From the NCBI RefSeq assembly GCF_029784155.1, contig NC_073693.1, positions 224,021,094 to 224,085,093 on the forward strand: a DNA stretch of 64,000 nt, read 5' to 3'. The notes under the pieces are model-generated. The model saw only the letters and a program-made list of their open reading frames with translations, ran no database searches and had not been told where the DNA came from. Below, one piece after another: positions 20,824 to 32,800 of this stretch; positions within the stretch are counted from its first letter, which is position 1; every line of letters starts with the position of its first letter. The translations under genes and the position numbers were made by a program. Source of the stretch: Uranotaenia lowii (taxonomy: Eukaryota > Arthropoda > Insecta > Diptera > Culicidae).

Positions 20824-23481
20824 CTAAACATAAAGAGAACGAATCTCTGCGATGGAAGACTGCATCGATTTGCCTCTGAAGTTGGAGATGATTTTGTTGG
20901 CCATCTCTTCGATCGATTCAATGCCCGCAATCCGATGAAGATCTTCGGTGCTGTGCCAAGGTGGAAGCCGCAAAATCATTTTCAGAACTTTGTTCTGAAT
21001 CCTCTGGATGGCTTTCTTCCTCGTCGCGCAGCAGCTAGACCAAATCGGAACTGCATACATGATCGCTGGTCGGAAAACTTGTTTGTAGATGAGCATCTTA
21101 TTTCGCAGACACAACCGGGATTTCCTGTTGATGAGAGAATAAAGAGATTTAGTGTATTTATTACATTTAGATTGAATATCTTCAATGTGATTTTTAAAAG
21201 TAAGATTCCGATCAAGTGTAAGTCCCAAGTACTTCACGTGATCAGACCATTCTAATGAAACCCCATTAAAAGTTATGGAATGATTTTCATTAGGTTTTAA
21301 AAAATTTGCTCTTGGCTTATGGGGAAATAAAATAAGTTGAGTTTTGGAAGCGTTAGGAGAAATTTTCCACATTTTCAAGTAATTCAAAAAGGAATTTAAA
21401 TTTTGTTGCAATCTACTGCGTACCACTCGTAAATTTCGACCTTTGGCTGAAAGCAAAGTGTCATCAGCAAATAATCTTCTACCTTTTCCTTCTGGTACAT
21501 CAGGAAGATCAGAAGTAAAAATATTATATAAAATTGGCCCAAGTATACTACCCTGAGGGACACCAGCTCTAATGGGTGTCCTTTCAGAGCATGAATTTTG
21601 ATAGCTTACTTGTAAGGTTCGGCTAGTCAAATAATTTTGAATAATTTTGGTGAGATATACAGGAAAATCAAATCGAGCTAATTTAGCTACTAAACCTTTG
21701 TGCCAAACACTGTCAAAAGCTTTTTCAATATCAAGAAGAGCAACACCAGTTGAATAACCCTCAGATTTGCTAGCGTTAATCATATTAGTTACACTCAAAA
21801 GTTGATGTGTAGTAGAATGTCCATTACGAAAACCAAATTGTTCATCAGGGAAAATAGAATTCTGATTAATGTGAATCATCATTCTATTCAAAATAACTCT
21901 CTCAAATAGTTTACTAAAAGATGGAAGCAAACTAATTGGTCGATAACTTGAAGGCTCTGAAGCACTTTTTCCAGGTTTCAAAATTGGAGTTATTTTGGCA
22001 TTTTTCCATTTATTGGGAAAATAAGCCAAATGAAAACATTTGTTGAAGATTTTAACTAAAAAATTTAAAGTGCTTTCAGGCAACTTTTTAATAAGAATAT
22101 AGAAAATCCCATCTTCCCCTGGAGCTTTCATATTTTTAAATTTTTTGAAAATCAATTTGAGTTCATCAATATTTGTCTCACAAGAACTTTCAAACACATT
22201 TTGCTTGGAAAGAATATCATCAAATTCTAGGGAAATTTGAGCATCAATTGGACTTACAACGTTTAAATTAAAATCATGAGCAGACTCAAATTGTTGGGCT
22301 AATTTTTGAGCCTTTTCTGAATTAGTTAAAAGAAGTTTATCCCCATCTTTCAAAGTAGGAATTGGCTTCTGGGGCTTTTTCAAAATTTTAGTTAATTTCC
22401 AAAATGGCTTTGAGTAGGGTTTTATATCCTCTACTGCTTTAGCAAAATTTTCATTACGAATGAAATTTAAACGACGTTTGATCTCTTTTTGAAGGTCGCA
22501 ATAAATTAATTTCAAATAAGGATCCCTAGTACGTTGATATTGGCGTCGACGAATGTTTTTCAGTCGTATCAAAAACTGAAGATCATCATCAATTAAAGGT
22601 TGATTAAATTTATGTTTAACTTTAGGTATTGAAGCGGCTTTAGCATTGACTATTGAAGTTGTCAAATTTTCTACAGCCAAATCAATATCTTCTATTGAAT
22701 TCAGTGGAACGTTGACATCTAAAATACGTTCAATAAAATTCATATATCGCTCCCAGTTAGCCTTTTGAAAATTAAAAGTTGATTTTAAAGGGTTTTCAAT
22801 GGGACTTTGAGATAAAGAAAATGTTACTGGAAGGTGGTCTGAATCGAGGTCCGCATGAGTAACTAATTGACTACAATGCTCGCCTAAATCCGTTAGAACC
22901 AAATCAATTGTGGAGGGATTTCTAATTGAAGAAAAACAAGTATGCCCATTAGGATATTCAACAGTATAATAACCTGCAGTGCAGTCATTAAACAAAATAT
23001 TCCCATTTGAATTTGATGAAATATTATTCCAAGATCGGTGTTTTGCATTAAAGTCACCAATAATAAAAAATTTAGATTTATTTCTGGTGAGTTTTTGTAA
23101 ATCTCCCTTCAAAAAATTTTTCTGTTCACCGCTACATTGGAAAGGCAAATATGCGGCAACAATTATAATTTTCCCCATAGAAGTTTCTAATTCAATTCCA
23201 ATTGTTTCTAAGACTTTTGTATTGAAAGAAGGAAGAAGTCTAAATTTGAGACGACTATTGATGACAATAGCTACACCCCCACCTTGTCGATCAAGTCGAT
23301 CATTTCGTAAAATTTTAAAGAAAGCATTGCTTTTCAAGTTATTGTCTGGCTTTAAAAAAGTTTCAGTGATGGCAGCAATATGTATGTTTTGAGTTTTCAA
23401 AAATAAAAAGAACTCGTCTTGGTTAGCCAGCAAAGATCTAGCGTTCCAATTCATAATATTTAAACATCTATTTGGATCCAT
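20824..23481 (-). CDS. Jockey-clade ORF2: endonuclease-reverse transcriptase (885 aa)
   Basis: Nicks target DNA and copies element RNA by target-primed reverse transcription. Residues 1-230 form the endonuclease: NWNARSL, ITETFL, GGGVAIVI, IIGDFNAKHRSWN and DLDSDHLPVTF (SDH catalytic histidine). The RT spans about 440-720: APGEDGIFYILIKKLP, YRPISLLPSFSKLFER, ALLDIEKAFDSVWHKGL, AGVPQGSILGPILYNIF, and the catalytic FADDTLLSA. The C-terminal thumb has KYLGLTLDRNL. There is no RNase H domain. The start ATG at 23481 overlaps the ORF1 stop by 14 nt, so it is probably translated by reinitiation. No frame breaks. Confidence 0.95.
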   Translation of the reverse strand: MDPNRCLNIMNWNARSLLANQDEFFLFLKTQNIHIAAITETFLKPDNNLKSNAFFKILRNDRLDRQGGGVAIVINSRLKFRLLPSFNTKVLETIGIELETSMGKIIIVAAYLPFQCSGEQKNFLKGDLQKLTRNKSKFFIIGDFNAKHRSWNNISSNSNGNILFNDCTAGYYTVEYPNGHTCFSSIRNPSTIDLVLTDLGEHCSQLVTHADLDSDHLPVTFSLSQSPIENPLKSTFNFQKANWERYMNFIERILDVNVPLNSIEDIDLAVENLTTSIVNAKAASIPKVKHKFNQPLIDDDLQFLIRLKNIRRRQYQRTRDPYLKLIYCDLQKEIKRRLNFIRNENFAKAVEDIKPYSKPFWKLTKILKKPQKPIPTLKDGDKLLLTNSEKAQKLAQQFESAHDFNLNVVSPIDAQISLEFDDILSKQNVFESSCETNIDELKLIFKKFKNMKAPGEDGIFYILIKKLPESTLNFLVKIFNKCFHLAYFPNKWKNAKITPILKPGKSASEPSSYRPISLLPSFSKLFERVILNRMMIHINQNSIFPDEQFGFRNGHSTTHQLLSVTNMINASKSEGYSTGVALLDIEKAFDSVWHKGLVAKLARFDFPVYLTKIIQNYLTSRTLQVSYQNSCSERTPIRAGVPQGSILGPILYNIFTSDLPDVPEGKGRRLFADDTLLSAKGRNLRVVRSRLQQNLNSFLNYLKMWKISPNASKTQLILFPHKPRANFLKPNENHSITFNGVSLEWSDHVKYLGLTLDRNLTFKNHIEDIQSKCNKYTKSLYSLINRKSRLCLRNKMLIYKQVFRPAIMYAVPIWSSCCATRKKAIQRIQNKVLKMILRLPPWHSTEDLHRIAGIESIEEMANKIISNFRGKSMQSSIAEIRSLYV

Positions 23482-24898
23482 GAGGGAATCGTAAAGTCAT
23501 TATAATTTTGTTAGCATAATTAAAAGAAGTTTGGAAAGCTTCAAACATTGAATTTGCTTTCAACATAAGTTGCATCATTTCCATTAAATTTTGATGCAAA
23601 AATTTTAATTTTTCCTCAGTAATCTCACCCAAATCAACAAAATTGTTAGGATCAGAAAATGAAGGAGAAGAAAAAGTATTTGAATTTCGGGGATTTTCCC
23701 AAGCCTTCGCATGAACGTTGAGACTTGGTTTTTTCCCATTTTTATTAGTTAAACCTGAAGAGGGAAACCCATTTTCAACCACCTCTGAGAACGATAAACA
23801 ACGAGTCTGGGGCGCAGATTCAGCACAGGTAACATTAAAATCACTTCGGGTATTACCCAGCCGTGATTCCAATGCCGACCGAGGCTGACCGCGAACAGGC
23901 AGGTTGTTTGCCGGCCCGACGTGTGAAGACGAAAAAGAGGAAGGAGGAGAAGAAACTTTTCTGGAAACTTTGGGATTTTTCCTAGAAGCAATAATTTTTG
24001 CCCTGATGGGACAATCTAGCGAATTCGAGGAGTGATTACCTGCGCAATTCGCACACTTAAAAAATTCTGTTTTTGGCTTATCACCACCAAAAAGGCATTT
24101 AGATTTTTCATGATCGAATGAGCCGCAAAACATGCATCTGGCATTCATTCTACAATTTTTAGTGCCATGACAAAAAGCTTGACAACGACGACATTGCGTA
24201 ATGTTTTGTAAAAAATTGGTAGAAGATTTACGAAAAGGTTCGAATTTGACTCGACAATGAAACATAAGACGAGCCTTTTCAAGAATTTGCAAATTATTAA
24301 CCTGATCCTTTTTAAAATGGATCAAATAAAGTTCAGGAGCAAAACCAACACTACTGGTATTATTCGTGTTGGTTCTTTTCCTCATTTGAATTACTTGAAT
24401 TGGAGAAAAACCTAACAAAGAATTTAATTCAGCTGTGATCTCATCCGGTGTCTGATCGCCAGTGAGACCACGAAGTACAACTTTAAATGGACGATCACTT
24501 CTAGCGTCGTACGTAAAAAATTGGTGTTTTTTATTATTCAAATAATTTAAAACCTTTTGAAAATCATTAAAAGATTCCGCCAATATACGAGCAGTTCCCC
24601 TTCGACCGATCTGAAAAGAAATCTTCACATCCTTGACGGAAGTGACGATTTCTTTTCGAAAGGCATTGAAGTCAGGAATCGTGACCGTTATTGGTGGAAT
24701 CTTTTCGTTTTTAAGAGTATAAGAAGAAGAAGGTTTCTTAGTACTCTTATCAGAATTAAATATGAATATTTCCTCATCACCGATGTTATGAAGGACATCG
24801 AATGAATTGGAAATTTCAACTTTTTTGGCAGATGGCCCTGGATTAGGTTCAGCAATCCGTTTTCTTCCGGCCCTTGAGCCGGCCGAAGACTTCCCCAT
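23468..24898 (-). CDS. Jockey-clade ORF1: gag-like RNA-binding protein (476 aa)
   Basis: Nucleocapsid-like protein that binds element RNA. I start it at the ATG at 24898 (MGKSSAGSRAGRKRIAEPNP). The open frame extends to 25114, but that part crosses the 5' end of the element and its target duplication. A central RNA-recognition-like region is followed by CCHC-type knuckles: CRRCQAFCHGTKNC, CMFCGSFDHEKSKC and CANCAGNHSSNSLDC. A Ser-rich linker and a hydrophobic C-terminal helix follow. It ends inside the ORF2 start region. Confidence 0.88.
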   Translation of the reverse strand: MGKSSAGSRAGRKRIAEPNPGPSAKKVEISNSFDVLHNIGDEEIFIFNSDKSTKKPSSSYTLKNEKIPPITVTIPDFNAFRKEIVTSVKDVKISFQIGRRGTARILAESFNDFQKVLNYLNNKKHQFFTYDARSDRPFKVVLRGLTGDQTPDEITAELNSLLGFSPIQVIQMRKRTNTNNTSSVGFAPELYLIHFKKDQVNNLQILEKARLMFHCRVKFEPFRKSSTNFLQNITQCRRCQAFCHGTKNCRMNARCMFCGSFDHEKSKCLFGGDKPKTEFFKCANCAGNHSSNSLDCPIRAKIIASRKNPKVSRKVSSPPSSFSSSHVGPANNLPVRGQPRSALESRLGNTRSDFNVTCAESAPQTRCLSFSEVVENGFPSSGLTNKNGKKPSLNVHAKAWENPRNSNTFSSPSFSDPNNFVDLGEITEEKLKFLHQNLMEMMQLMLKANSMFEAFQTSFNYANKIIMTLRFPHGSK

Positions 24899-25093
24899 GC
24901 TGGAAAGAAAAGAGAAAATATGAATAAAAGAAAATGAAAATAATTTTAGCACTGAAAAGTGCTGATTGAAATACAGGTAAGGAAAAAATAAATAATGTAA
25001 AATGTTCCTGCAGGTACACAGCAACGATACGATGCTCCGGCGTACGTGTTGACGGCTCAACGGTACAGATGGAAGTGGACAACAAATCGGTTT

Positions 25094-28000
25094 GAAAGGG
25101 CTTTTGTATATCAAAAAAGGTTCAAAGGATGGTTTTCTAGGACAATATCAAAACGTTGATCTTTTCAAGTATATGAATGTTTTATAGAATACTCGAAGTG
25201 CCAAATAAAAATCAAATTTGAAAAGTTTAATATGGTTATATAAGTTGGAAAAATAAGACGCGTGTAGATGTCCGGGAGACTAGTTGTAAAAAGGTTTAAA
25301 TGAAATGCGTTTTAAACCATTATAAGATATTAGGTATACATCGCATATAAACTAGGATATAAAAATTATAAAACCAATCTGAAATTTGTGTGTTACTTGG
25401 AAATTTAATACTGATCTACATGGTCAATTTTCAAGCCTTGACTGAACATTTTTGTACTTTGGACCGAATTTTTTTACCAGTTCCAAGTCACTTCACCGTC
25501 AAACAGAGTATAATGCAACAGTATTATGCATCATTTGTGTACCACAGCACTTTCAATTTTTATTTTAATATAATGTAATTGAGTTATCATTTCATGATAA
25601 AAACGATGATGACATAGATTTTCACATCTTAAGCTAATTTTTTTTAATTTTTGATTCCCATCGAAAATTTAAAAAAAATTGAGCAAAAGATAAACAAATT
25701 TGAACATTTTCCGATGCCGTATAAACTTTACCCTGTATGACCGATTGACTTCATGACATGACCTACAAACTTTATATTGGTTTTATTATCCTATACCAAC
25801 ACTGTTAGTGTAAAAATACTTTTTGGAGAATCATTTATTTTTTTAAATAAATATTTTTATAATTCTGTTACTTAGTCTGGGGTCAGATGCAACTGAATGC
25901 AAATCAAGTCGACAACTTGTAAATATCGTTTCCATATGTATGATATAATTGTTTTGCATCAAGCGTTTGTAATCAGCAGTATTTCATTCATCCGAACATA
26001 TTTTTTATGATTTCAGCTAGAAGAATTTTTGTCGTATTTTTTCTCTCTTAATGTATGCAGTATCCTTTTTCTGATAAAAGCATTTTTGACAGAAAAAAAA
26101 ATGTAAAATAGAATTCGAATAAAAGAAAAACTTCTACAATTATTGTTTTTTGCATTATGGCATCACAAATTTATCAAAAATTATTAATTTTCGTACATTT
26201 TATTACATTTTCATTGTGATTTTTTGAAATTGGTAGTTGACGAATTACCTCATTGAAATTTTAGAAACTGCGGATGTAGCAAATTCCTTAGAATATATGT
26301 TTTTGATTTTGCTTTTTGGATTCCGGACGGTTTTTAATTTTTTTTTAAATTTATGATTTACTGCATACATTTTTTAAATTTAATTTTTGTACTTTAAAAT
26401 GTTTTAGTTACAAAACTGTCCAATGATTTAATTCGCAGATCCTAGATTTGTTAAAAATGTATAAAATTTCTTCTATTTGTTCACACCTTAACTACTGTAC
26501 AAGAAATTCCCTTTTTCAAACCACAACTTACCAATATGAGCCATTAAGGCTTCATAGCTATTTTCCACCACGTTTTCAAAGCTTAGAATATCCATTTCAA
26601 TCACAACCCAGGTCACGTTTAACAGATCAAAAAGTTTGGACGGCCGTTTCATTTTATATTAAAAAAAGTATCGACATTTTGTAGATACAGTTCAATATTG
26701 ATCGCAGACAAGCAAAACGAGTGAATATTTGCTGCAGAAAAATATTGTATAACTGAATGTGGGACAAGCATTTTCAAATGGATCAATTCTTGAGCTGAAT
26801 TCCACTGCCTACACAGAACTCTTTTAACTTATTTGTGAAAAGAATTATCGGAAAATATCGTTTCCCTAAACTTTTTAAGTAGGTTTCCATGATGGTTAGA
26901 CATCCTTTCCTCTTTACAGTAGGGATATTGAAATCGAATTGGCAAAAAATATTTCTTCGATAATTCTAGACCCTCACGATATTAGAAAGGGACAGGGTGG
27001 ATTCTGCATGAATGGAAAATAATTTTTGACATATGTATCTCAGAAACTAACAATGCAAATAAAACCAGAATTTCAATTTCGAATTAAAGTAAATTATTTA
27101 ATAAAAAATTAAATAAGGTTTTAAGAAATATTAACATTTCAATAAATCATTTTTGTATTGCACTTCGAAACTAAAATTTCAACATTCATTGAAAAATCTG
27201 CATCTGGATGAGTTTGAAAATAGTGAGAATACTTCATCCTATTTTCTTCATTTCATCATATCTGTTTGGAAAAATTAAACAACTCGGTCTTTTGCATTTT
27301 CTAACAGCGTTTTGAACTCATATGCTCCAAAAGTTGGAAAGATAGGCATGAACATGTAGATGAGCGAGAAGCAAAAAATTATGAAATTTTTTAAGTTAAA
27401 GGAGACTTTATTAAGGGTAACCTAATTATTGGCAAAAATCATGCAAAATATAAAGATAAAAGATCCATTGACTGTTTTGGCCATATAAGTTCTTATCTTA
27501 CAATTTATTAGTGTCAGACAATCTAAACGTTTTTTACAATCTCTAGTCTATAATCATTGCATACTTAAATCCGAAATTTTCTAATTTTTAGATAAAGGAG
27601 GGCTTCTTTTTTGTCACTACCCTTCGATTGTCTGAAACCCCGAAGCGTAAAATGAGTAAGATTTAAGGTATTTAATTGAAAAATTTAAAATTCTTCGAGA
27701 ATTCAAACAGTTGAAAGAACAAAAGTCGAATTGTAGTTAATGGGAATTGTACCACTTTATGTATTCGACTTTTTTTTTATAAATTTTCGATCTAAAATAA
27801 CTCGATCCTTTGATTTCGTCAAATTTGGATTTTATGCTAGTTTTTTGCATGCAAATTTTTATTCAATTTGTTCCCATTTATAAAAATTTGGATTATTTTT
27901 TATTATCCCCCCCTCGTGAAGTTACAACTTCAAATGACAAAAGATGGATTTAAAATTTGTTTCAGCCTTGTTGGATAAAGATAAAGATAAAGATAAAGAT

Positions 28001-28550
28001 CAGTCGTATAAATATCAGTTATGTCGTGATAATCAACATACATTTTGGAAAACTTTTTATTATAAAAATGAGTGTAAACTATTGCTTTGAAAATATTGCA
28101 TTATGTTGTTCATATTAATATACTCCAACGATTGACATATTGGGATAAATGTATTTATTATAATTTTCCCATGCAGGAAACATTTTAAATTAATAAAAAA
28201 AGATTTTCAAGTCACATATTTTTAAATTTGCATACGAAGTTGAATAACCCACAAAAATTTTTTTTTAAATATTTTAAGATAACATTTCCAAGACCGTGGT
28301 ATTAATATAACAGAACAATGATTTTCAATTGAACAATAAACTTCATCATAATATCTAAATCTTTATCTACCACTTGAAATTTTGAAATCACCGTATATTT
28401 TATGGTCACAGTAAAAACCCATTATTTTCAAAGTTGTTTCACTTATTTACACTTTTCCGTGTAGGAAAATGATTCAAAACAACATTCTTTTTGTTGAACG
28501 ATCTAGTCACGGTCGAGAACTGTGAAATCGGTCTAAGTTAAATTTCTTTT
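25094..28550. other. Long AT-rich intergenic stretch
   Basis: No ORF with a recognisable domain, no clear TIR and no tRNA-like sequence. A short (GATAAA)n microsatellite lies at 27973-28000. Many homopolymer A and T runs are present. Confidence 0.5.
27973..28000. repeat. (GATAAA)n microsatellite
   Basis: Four and a half uninterrupted GATAAA units. Confidence 0.9.
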
Positions 28551-28679
28551 CATACCGCTATTCAACCGCTTTAAAGATGTTGGTCGGGCTGGCCAAGGGC
28601 CGTAAAAAAATATCTGGTCGATTACCGTAGTTCTAGTTATGGTAGGCATGGGCGCCAAGTGGTGAGTAACATTTTAGAA

Positions 28680-29192
28680 TAACTGAAATTTTTTGTCAAC
28701 AGACAGGATTGGACGAAAACTGCAGTACTTTGTGTCCAACAGCAGGACAATAGGAAAGCCACCGTCATGGAAAACGAGCTTATCTTTGAAGACTGCAGTG
28801 AAAAACGAGGCGCCGAAAATGGGCTTCTGCGTTCTTCGTGGAAATCGGGCAAGGGTGAGTTCCTTTTTAGACCAATTAAGCACTTTTGTTATCCTTAATT
28901 TTGAATTTCTAGGAGCTCACATAAAAGGCAGTTCCGCGGCTCTAGCTAAAGGTGAGAGCAAAGGTGTTGCGTTTAATAACAGGATTAGAGAAAAGCCACC
29001 ATGGAAACGAACAAATTGACGGGACGGAGTGGAAAACGAAGCATTGGAATGGGCCTTCTTCGTTTCTCGTTGAGGACAGTCACTGGGAGATGTTCCGACT
29101 TGGATCGTCTTCTGAACGATATGGATCACGATATCCATCACCGTGAAAGTTGTGTCGTCGCAATGGGGAAAGCCTACTCGATGGTAAACTGA
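28680..29192 (+). pseudogene. Unidentified gene fragment with an internal duplication
   Basis: Two segments about 230 bp apart are similar. GGAAAGCCACCGTCATGGAA (from 28754) continues through GTGAAAAACGAGG to ATGGGCTTCTGCGTTCTTCG, and AAAAGCCACCATGGAAACGA (from 28991) through GTGGAAAACGAAGC to ATGGGCCTTCTTCGTTTCTC. An apparent 59-nt intron (GTGAGT at 28855 to TTTCTAG at 28913) lies between, and an acceptor TTTTTGTCAACAG at 28690-28702 precedes the first. The second copy reads KATMETNKLTGRSGKRS and runs open to a stop at 29192. I do not recognise the protein. Confidence 0.35.
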
Positions 29193-29822
29193 AGTACTTC
29201 GAGATCTAACGAATCTCGTTATAACTCTTGGTCAGAAGTGAAGGACGTGCGGCCAACTTTATTTGTGATTGCGTCAAAGAATTGCGGAATAATAATAGCG
29301 AAGAGATTATGACGCTACCGGAATCCAAACAAGTTTTATAAAAATACCAACGAAAGATTTGACTATATGTCTGAAATTCCATATTCTATGTTTTTTTTTC
29401 TCTCAACAATGACATATTTAAAATAAGTTGACTTAACTCCACCAAATTTGTTCAAGCCAAATAAAGATATAAAAAAAAACTCGTTTGTAAAATGAAGATT
29501 TTTTTTATCGTTTCTGAATGAAATTCGATCTGGAATACAAATCGGATTCTTCAGACAGTCCGATTGATGCGACGGTACGGATGATTTAAAAACGCTAACA
29601 ATCAGTTCATGGTTATCCAGCATAATTAACTTAGGATTAGCATCATAAATCAAGAAGTAGGGATGAATCATCCCAGAGGATGAAAATCCCGTTTAAAATA
29701 AAATAAAAAAATAAATCAAGAAGAATATTCGTGTGATAACAGTTAATTTAGGACAAGGCCATCGTAATGCATTGAAACATTTGGTTTTTATGTTTGATTT
29801 TCCTCTTGTCAACAATATTTAT
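29193..29822. other. Interval downstream of the tnp2-like gene
   Basis: AT-rich. Expected to hold the 3' UTR and perhaps one terminal repeat of the CACTA-type element, but I found no CACTA-starting inverted end. Confidence 0.4.
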
Positions 29823-32800
29823 TCAATCTATGAACAATTTAAAAACGATTTTACAAAAATGTATCTTTCCTGTGGATTCTATTTTGATGTATTTAGTGAT
29901 ACGATCATTCACTTCAAATAGAAAGATATCTTCCGAAACCGATATTTCAACAAGTGATCCATTTTCAGTTGAATTAGTTTAGTGAACTTTATACATGAAA
30001 TAACAATATTCATTGTATTTTAGTATTTTGATTATTTCACCGATAAATGATCCGTTCTCACAAGAAAAAAATGAATCGTTTACAGAAGAGCAATCTGTAC
30101 TACTTTGTATGGGTTTAAATGTGAAGCCATTTGTTGTCAAATATGAAAGTTCATATATATTAGAAGATAAACCAAAGTTAGTACGGATATTTTTTGGAAG
30201 ATCCGTATGTTGTATTTTATGTTCTATTTGTTTAGGCTTTGAGCGCTTGTTCATGGTTTGACAAAAAATAAGTACTTCCGGTGACAATTTTGTGTTCAAT
30301 TTACTGTCGAACCTTACGCGCGATAGCTCGTATCGATTGGCAATCTGAACTAATGGTTGGTTTGCACCCATAACGAATTTCTTCAACACTCCGTTCATAT
30401 CCTCGAAAGGGAATAACGAGGTTGTCCACAGGGGACCAAAGTTTTTGCAACACTCAACTAAGTGTCTAAGAAGGTGGACGTTATACGTCATCTCTTCTAG
30501 AGAGTATAATGTTTCAAACTGTTTGGCAAACTCTTCCATGCGATTGTGGCAAGTTTCTGCTACTTCCGGTGTTATTTCATTAAGTAATTCTGTAACCGTA
30601 GTTACCAAAAGGCGGTAGTGTCTAAAATAAATTTCTGGTAGATGTGGTACCAGAATTGTCGAGCTTAAATGAAGGAGCCACTGAAGCCATTCATTGGCTT
30701 TCCAGTGAGTTCTTTCGCTGACCTTTCTTATCGATCTGGAGGCTTCAGTAAATCTCCCAACAGATGTTATGGTTTCGTCAATTACTAATATTGATTTTTT
30801 TATATAGGCTGGAGATGTGGGTTTCTCGAACCAGATTTTTGATAGCTGTTTCGCTACTCCCAGCAAAACGCAATGCATGAAATCTATTGGACATTGCTTC
30901 ACAATGTCAAACGACGGCAGCAGGATTAGCGGAGAAACACCCTTTATGCCCTGTATTGTGCTATGCTGTCTTCTTCCAATGTCCATCGCTCGAAGTGTGT
31001 CGTCGAACGTTCTGAGCTGTATATCTTCAATGTACTTATACTTGATTTGCCCCGTTGACGACTTGTTCCCCGGGTGATGACAATAACTACAGCCATCATA
31101 TCCGTTAAATTGCTTAAATTTTTGCACCTTACACCTGGCCTTGGTGTCAGTGCAGCAATCTACTGTTTTAATTATGACAGGGGACGAAATTCCAATGTCC
31201 AATCCTGTGATGCTGAGTTGTGCAAGTTGTTTAAGGAATGGAACCAGGAATATATTCACATCCGGTTCCCTGGATGAAAGCCACAAACCACCAACTATGG
31301 CGTTCTGCCGTAAGAAACGCAGATGAGGTGGTAAATCATTCACGATGGCGAGAATAGGCCAAAAAGACCGCTTGATGTTACTGTTGAACAAATTCACTCC
31401 ATCTGTGTTGAAACACAAAGATATTTCACCTAGAGAGACACTGTTTCTCACAACCGCTGCATTTGTGATGTCCGTGATTTTAGTATGGAGTGTAATTTTG
31501 TTTTTATATTCAGTAATATGGGTCCAATTATTCTCTAAAATACTCTGAAGACACGAAGAAATGTCAAAAATTATGAAAAATTCGTTATGCTCAATTCCAT
31601 TTTGGCATTGATGACAGCATCGTTTTTCAATACCTATTGATGTGAAAAAGACAGCAGAAAAAAATAATGTAGGAGGTAGACTTTTGATAGTATTTCTATT
31701 CACGTTAAATGAAAAATATTTACCAATATAAACGCCACATTTGCTACACATGTAATGCCGTATGTACGAAGGCTTATGGAAGGAATTCAGGAAAGTTCTG
31801 CCACATTCAGAAACGCATTTTTCTTTTGAAATTAAATTTACCATTCGTAAGATATCCTCCAAAGCAACAATAGCAGGGTGACCACTCAAAATCGATTTTT
31901 GATTTCCCGCATTTTTCCCGTCTTTTTCCCGCATAGTCTCACGAAATTCCAGATTTTGTAAAACAGAAAACCAAGCAAAATTCCGAATATTTTTTTGAAT
32001 GTTTCTTTCTTTCAGTGGTAAATGATCTTTCAATGAATTTTTTTCGGTTATTTTTACCAATGAAACTGCAGATCATTAGATTGATACGCAGGGGTTTTCT
32101 TTTAATTTTTGAAACTACGTCACTCGAGTCGAAAATGTTGAACAAATATTATTCTTCATAAAAGTAAAAGGGAAAGGTGCACCGTGGAAGGTTTGGACGT
32201 GGGGACGATGGATGTTAAAAAAAATACTGTGCAGTATTTTTTCAAACTCCTAATGTTAAATTTATTTGCAATCTATCCATAAATTGTAAAAGAAATAAAT
32301 TCCGAAAATAGCGGATGTTTACAGCGACTTTTTGTTAGTTTTCTATTTTTAACTACGATGTCGAGTTGATGTGCATCTTTTTCAATGGCAAATTTCTCGT
32401 AAACTAGCTGGCTCTTGACGAAAAACTCTAAATTGAAACAATCCTTACATTTGAAACAACCAGTTAGGAAAAGAAACGACGATTAAAAATTAAGAAAAAA
32501 AGAGTTTATTTACAAAAAACTAAAATTTTGTCTTCAAACCCTACCTGGGGTGTGGGTGTGGAGGGCTTTTTACAGACTTGATGTTTACAAATTTTTATCA
32601 ATTTTCTCTCCTTCATCCAATACAATTTAGCTACATTCAGCGTTCGGATAATGAAAAGTTCTGTAAAGTACTTGTTTGTTCTGGAATAAGCCTATATTTT
32701 CAATAAAATCGTGTGCTGCAACAAAAATCAAAAATCAAATTACTGAAAGATACCTTACAAATAGTACATTGTTTTTTTTTTCAAATTTCTGTCGGTTCGA

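Larger units (their letters stand above)
20582..25078 (-). mobile_element. Full-length Jockey-clade non-LTR retrotransposon
   Basis: A minus-strand element of about 4.5 kb has a ~180-bp 5' UTR, ORF1 and ORF2 overlapping by 14 nt, a short 3' UTR and a poly(A) tail (T-run at 20579-20588). A 15-bp target duplication, ACAACAAATCGGTTT, lies at 20567-20581 and 25079-25093. Both ORFs are open, so this looks like a young, possibly competent copy. The clade call rests on a Jockey-type gag zinc-knuckle cluster and an apurinic endonuclease plus RT without an RNase H. A Juan-like mosquito family is possible but unconfirmed. Confidence 0.9.

Noticed and set aside
24899..25114. Upstream extension of Jockey ORF1 to 25114
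   Set aside because: It crosses the 5' UTR, the element end (25078) and the target duplication into flanking DNA.
31881..32060. N-terminal 60 residues of the long minus-strand ORF as part of the transposase
   Set aside because: This part is the GGGAAA-rich end of the insertion. The real upstream coding sequence is at 37883-38529.
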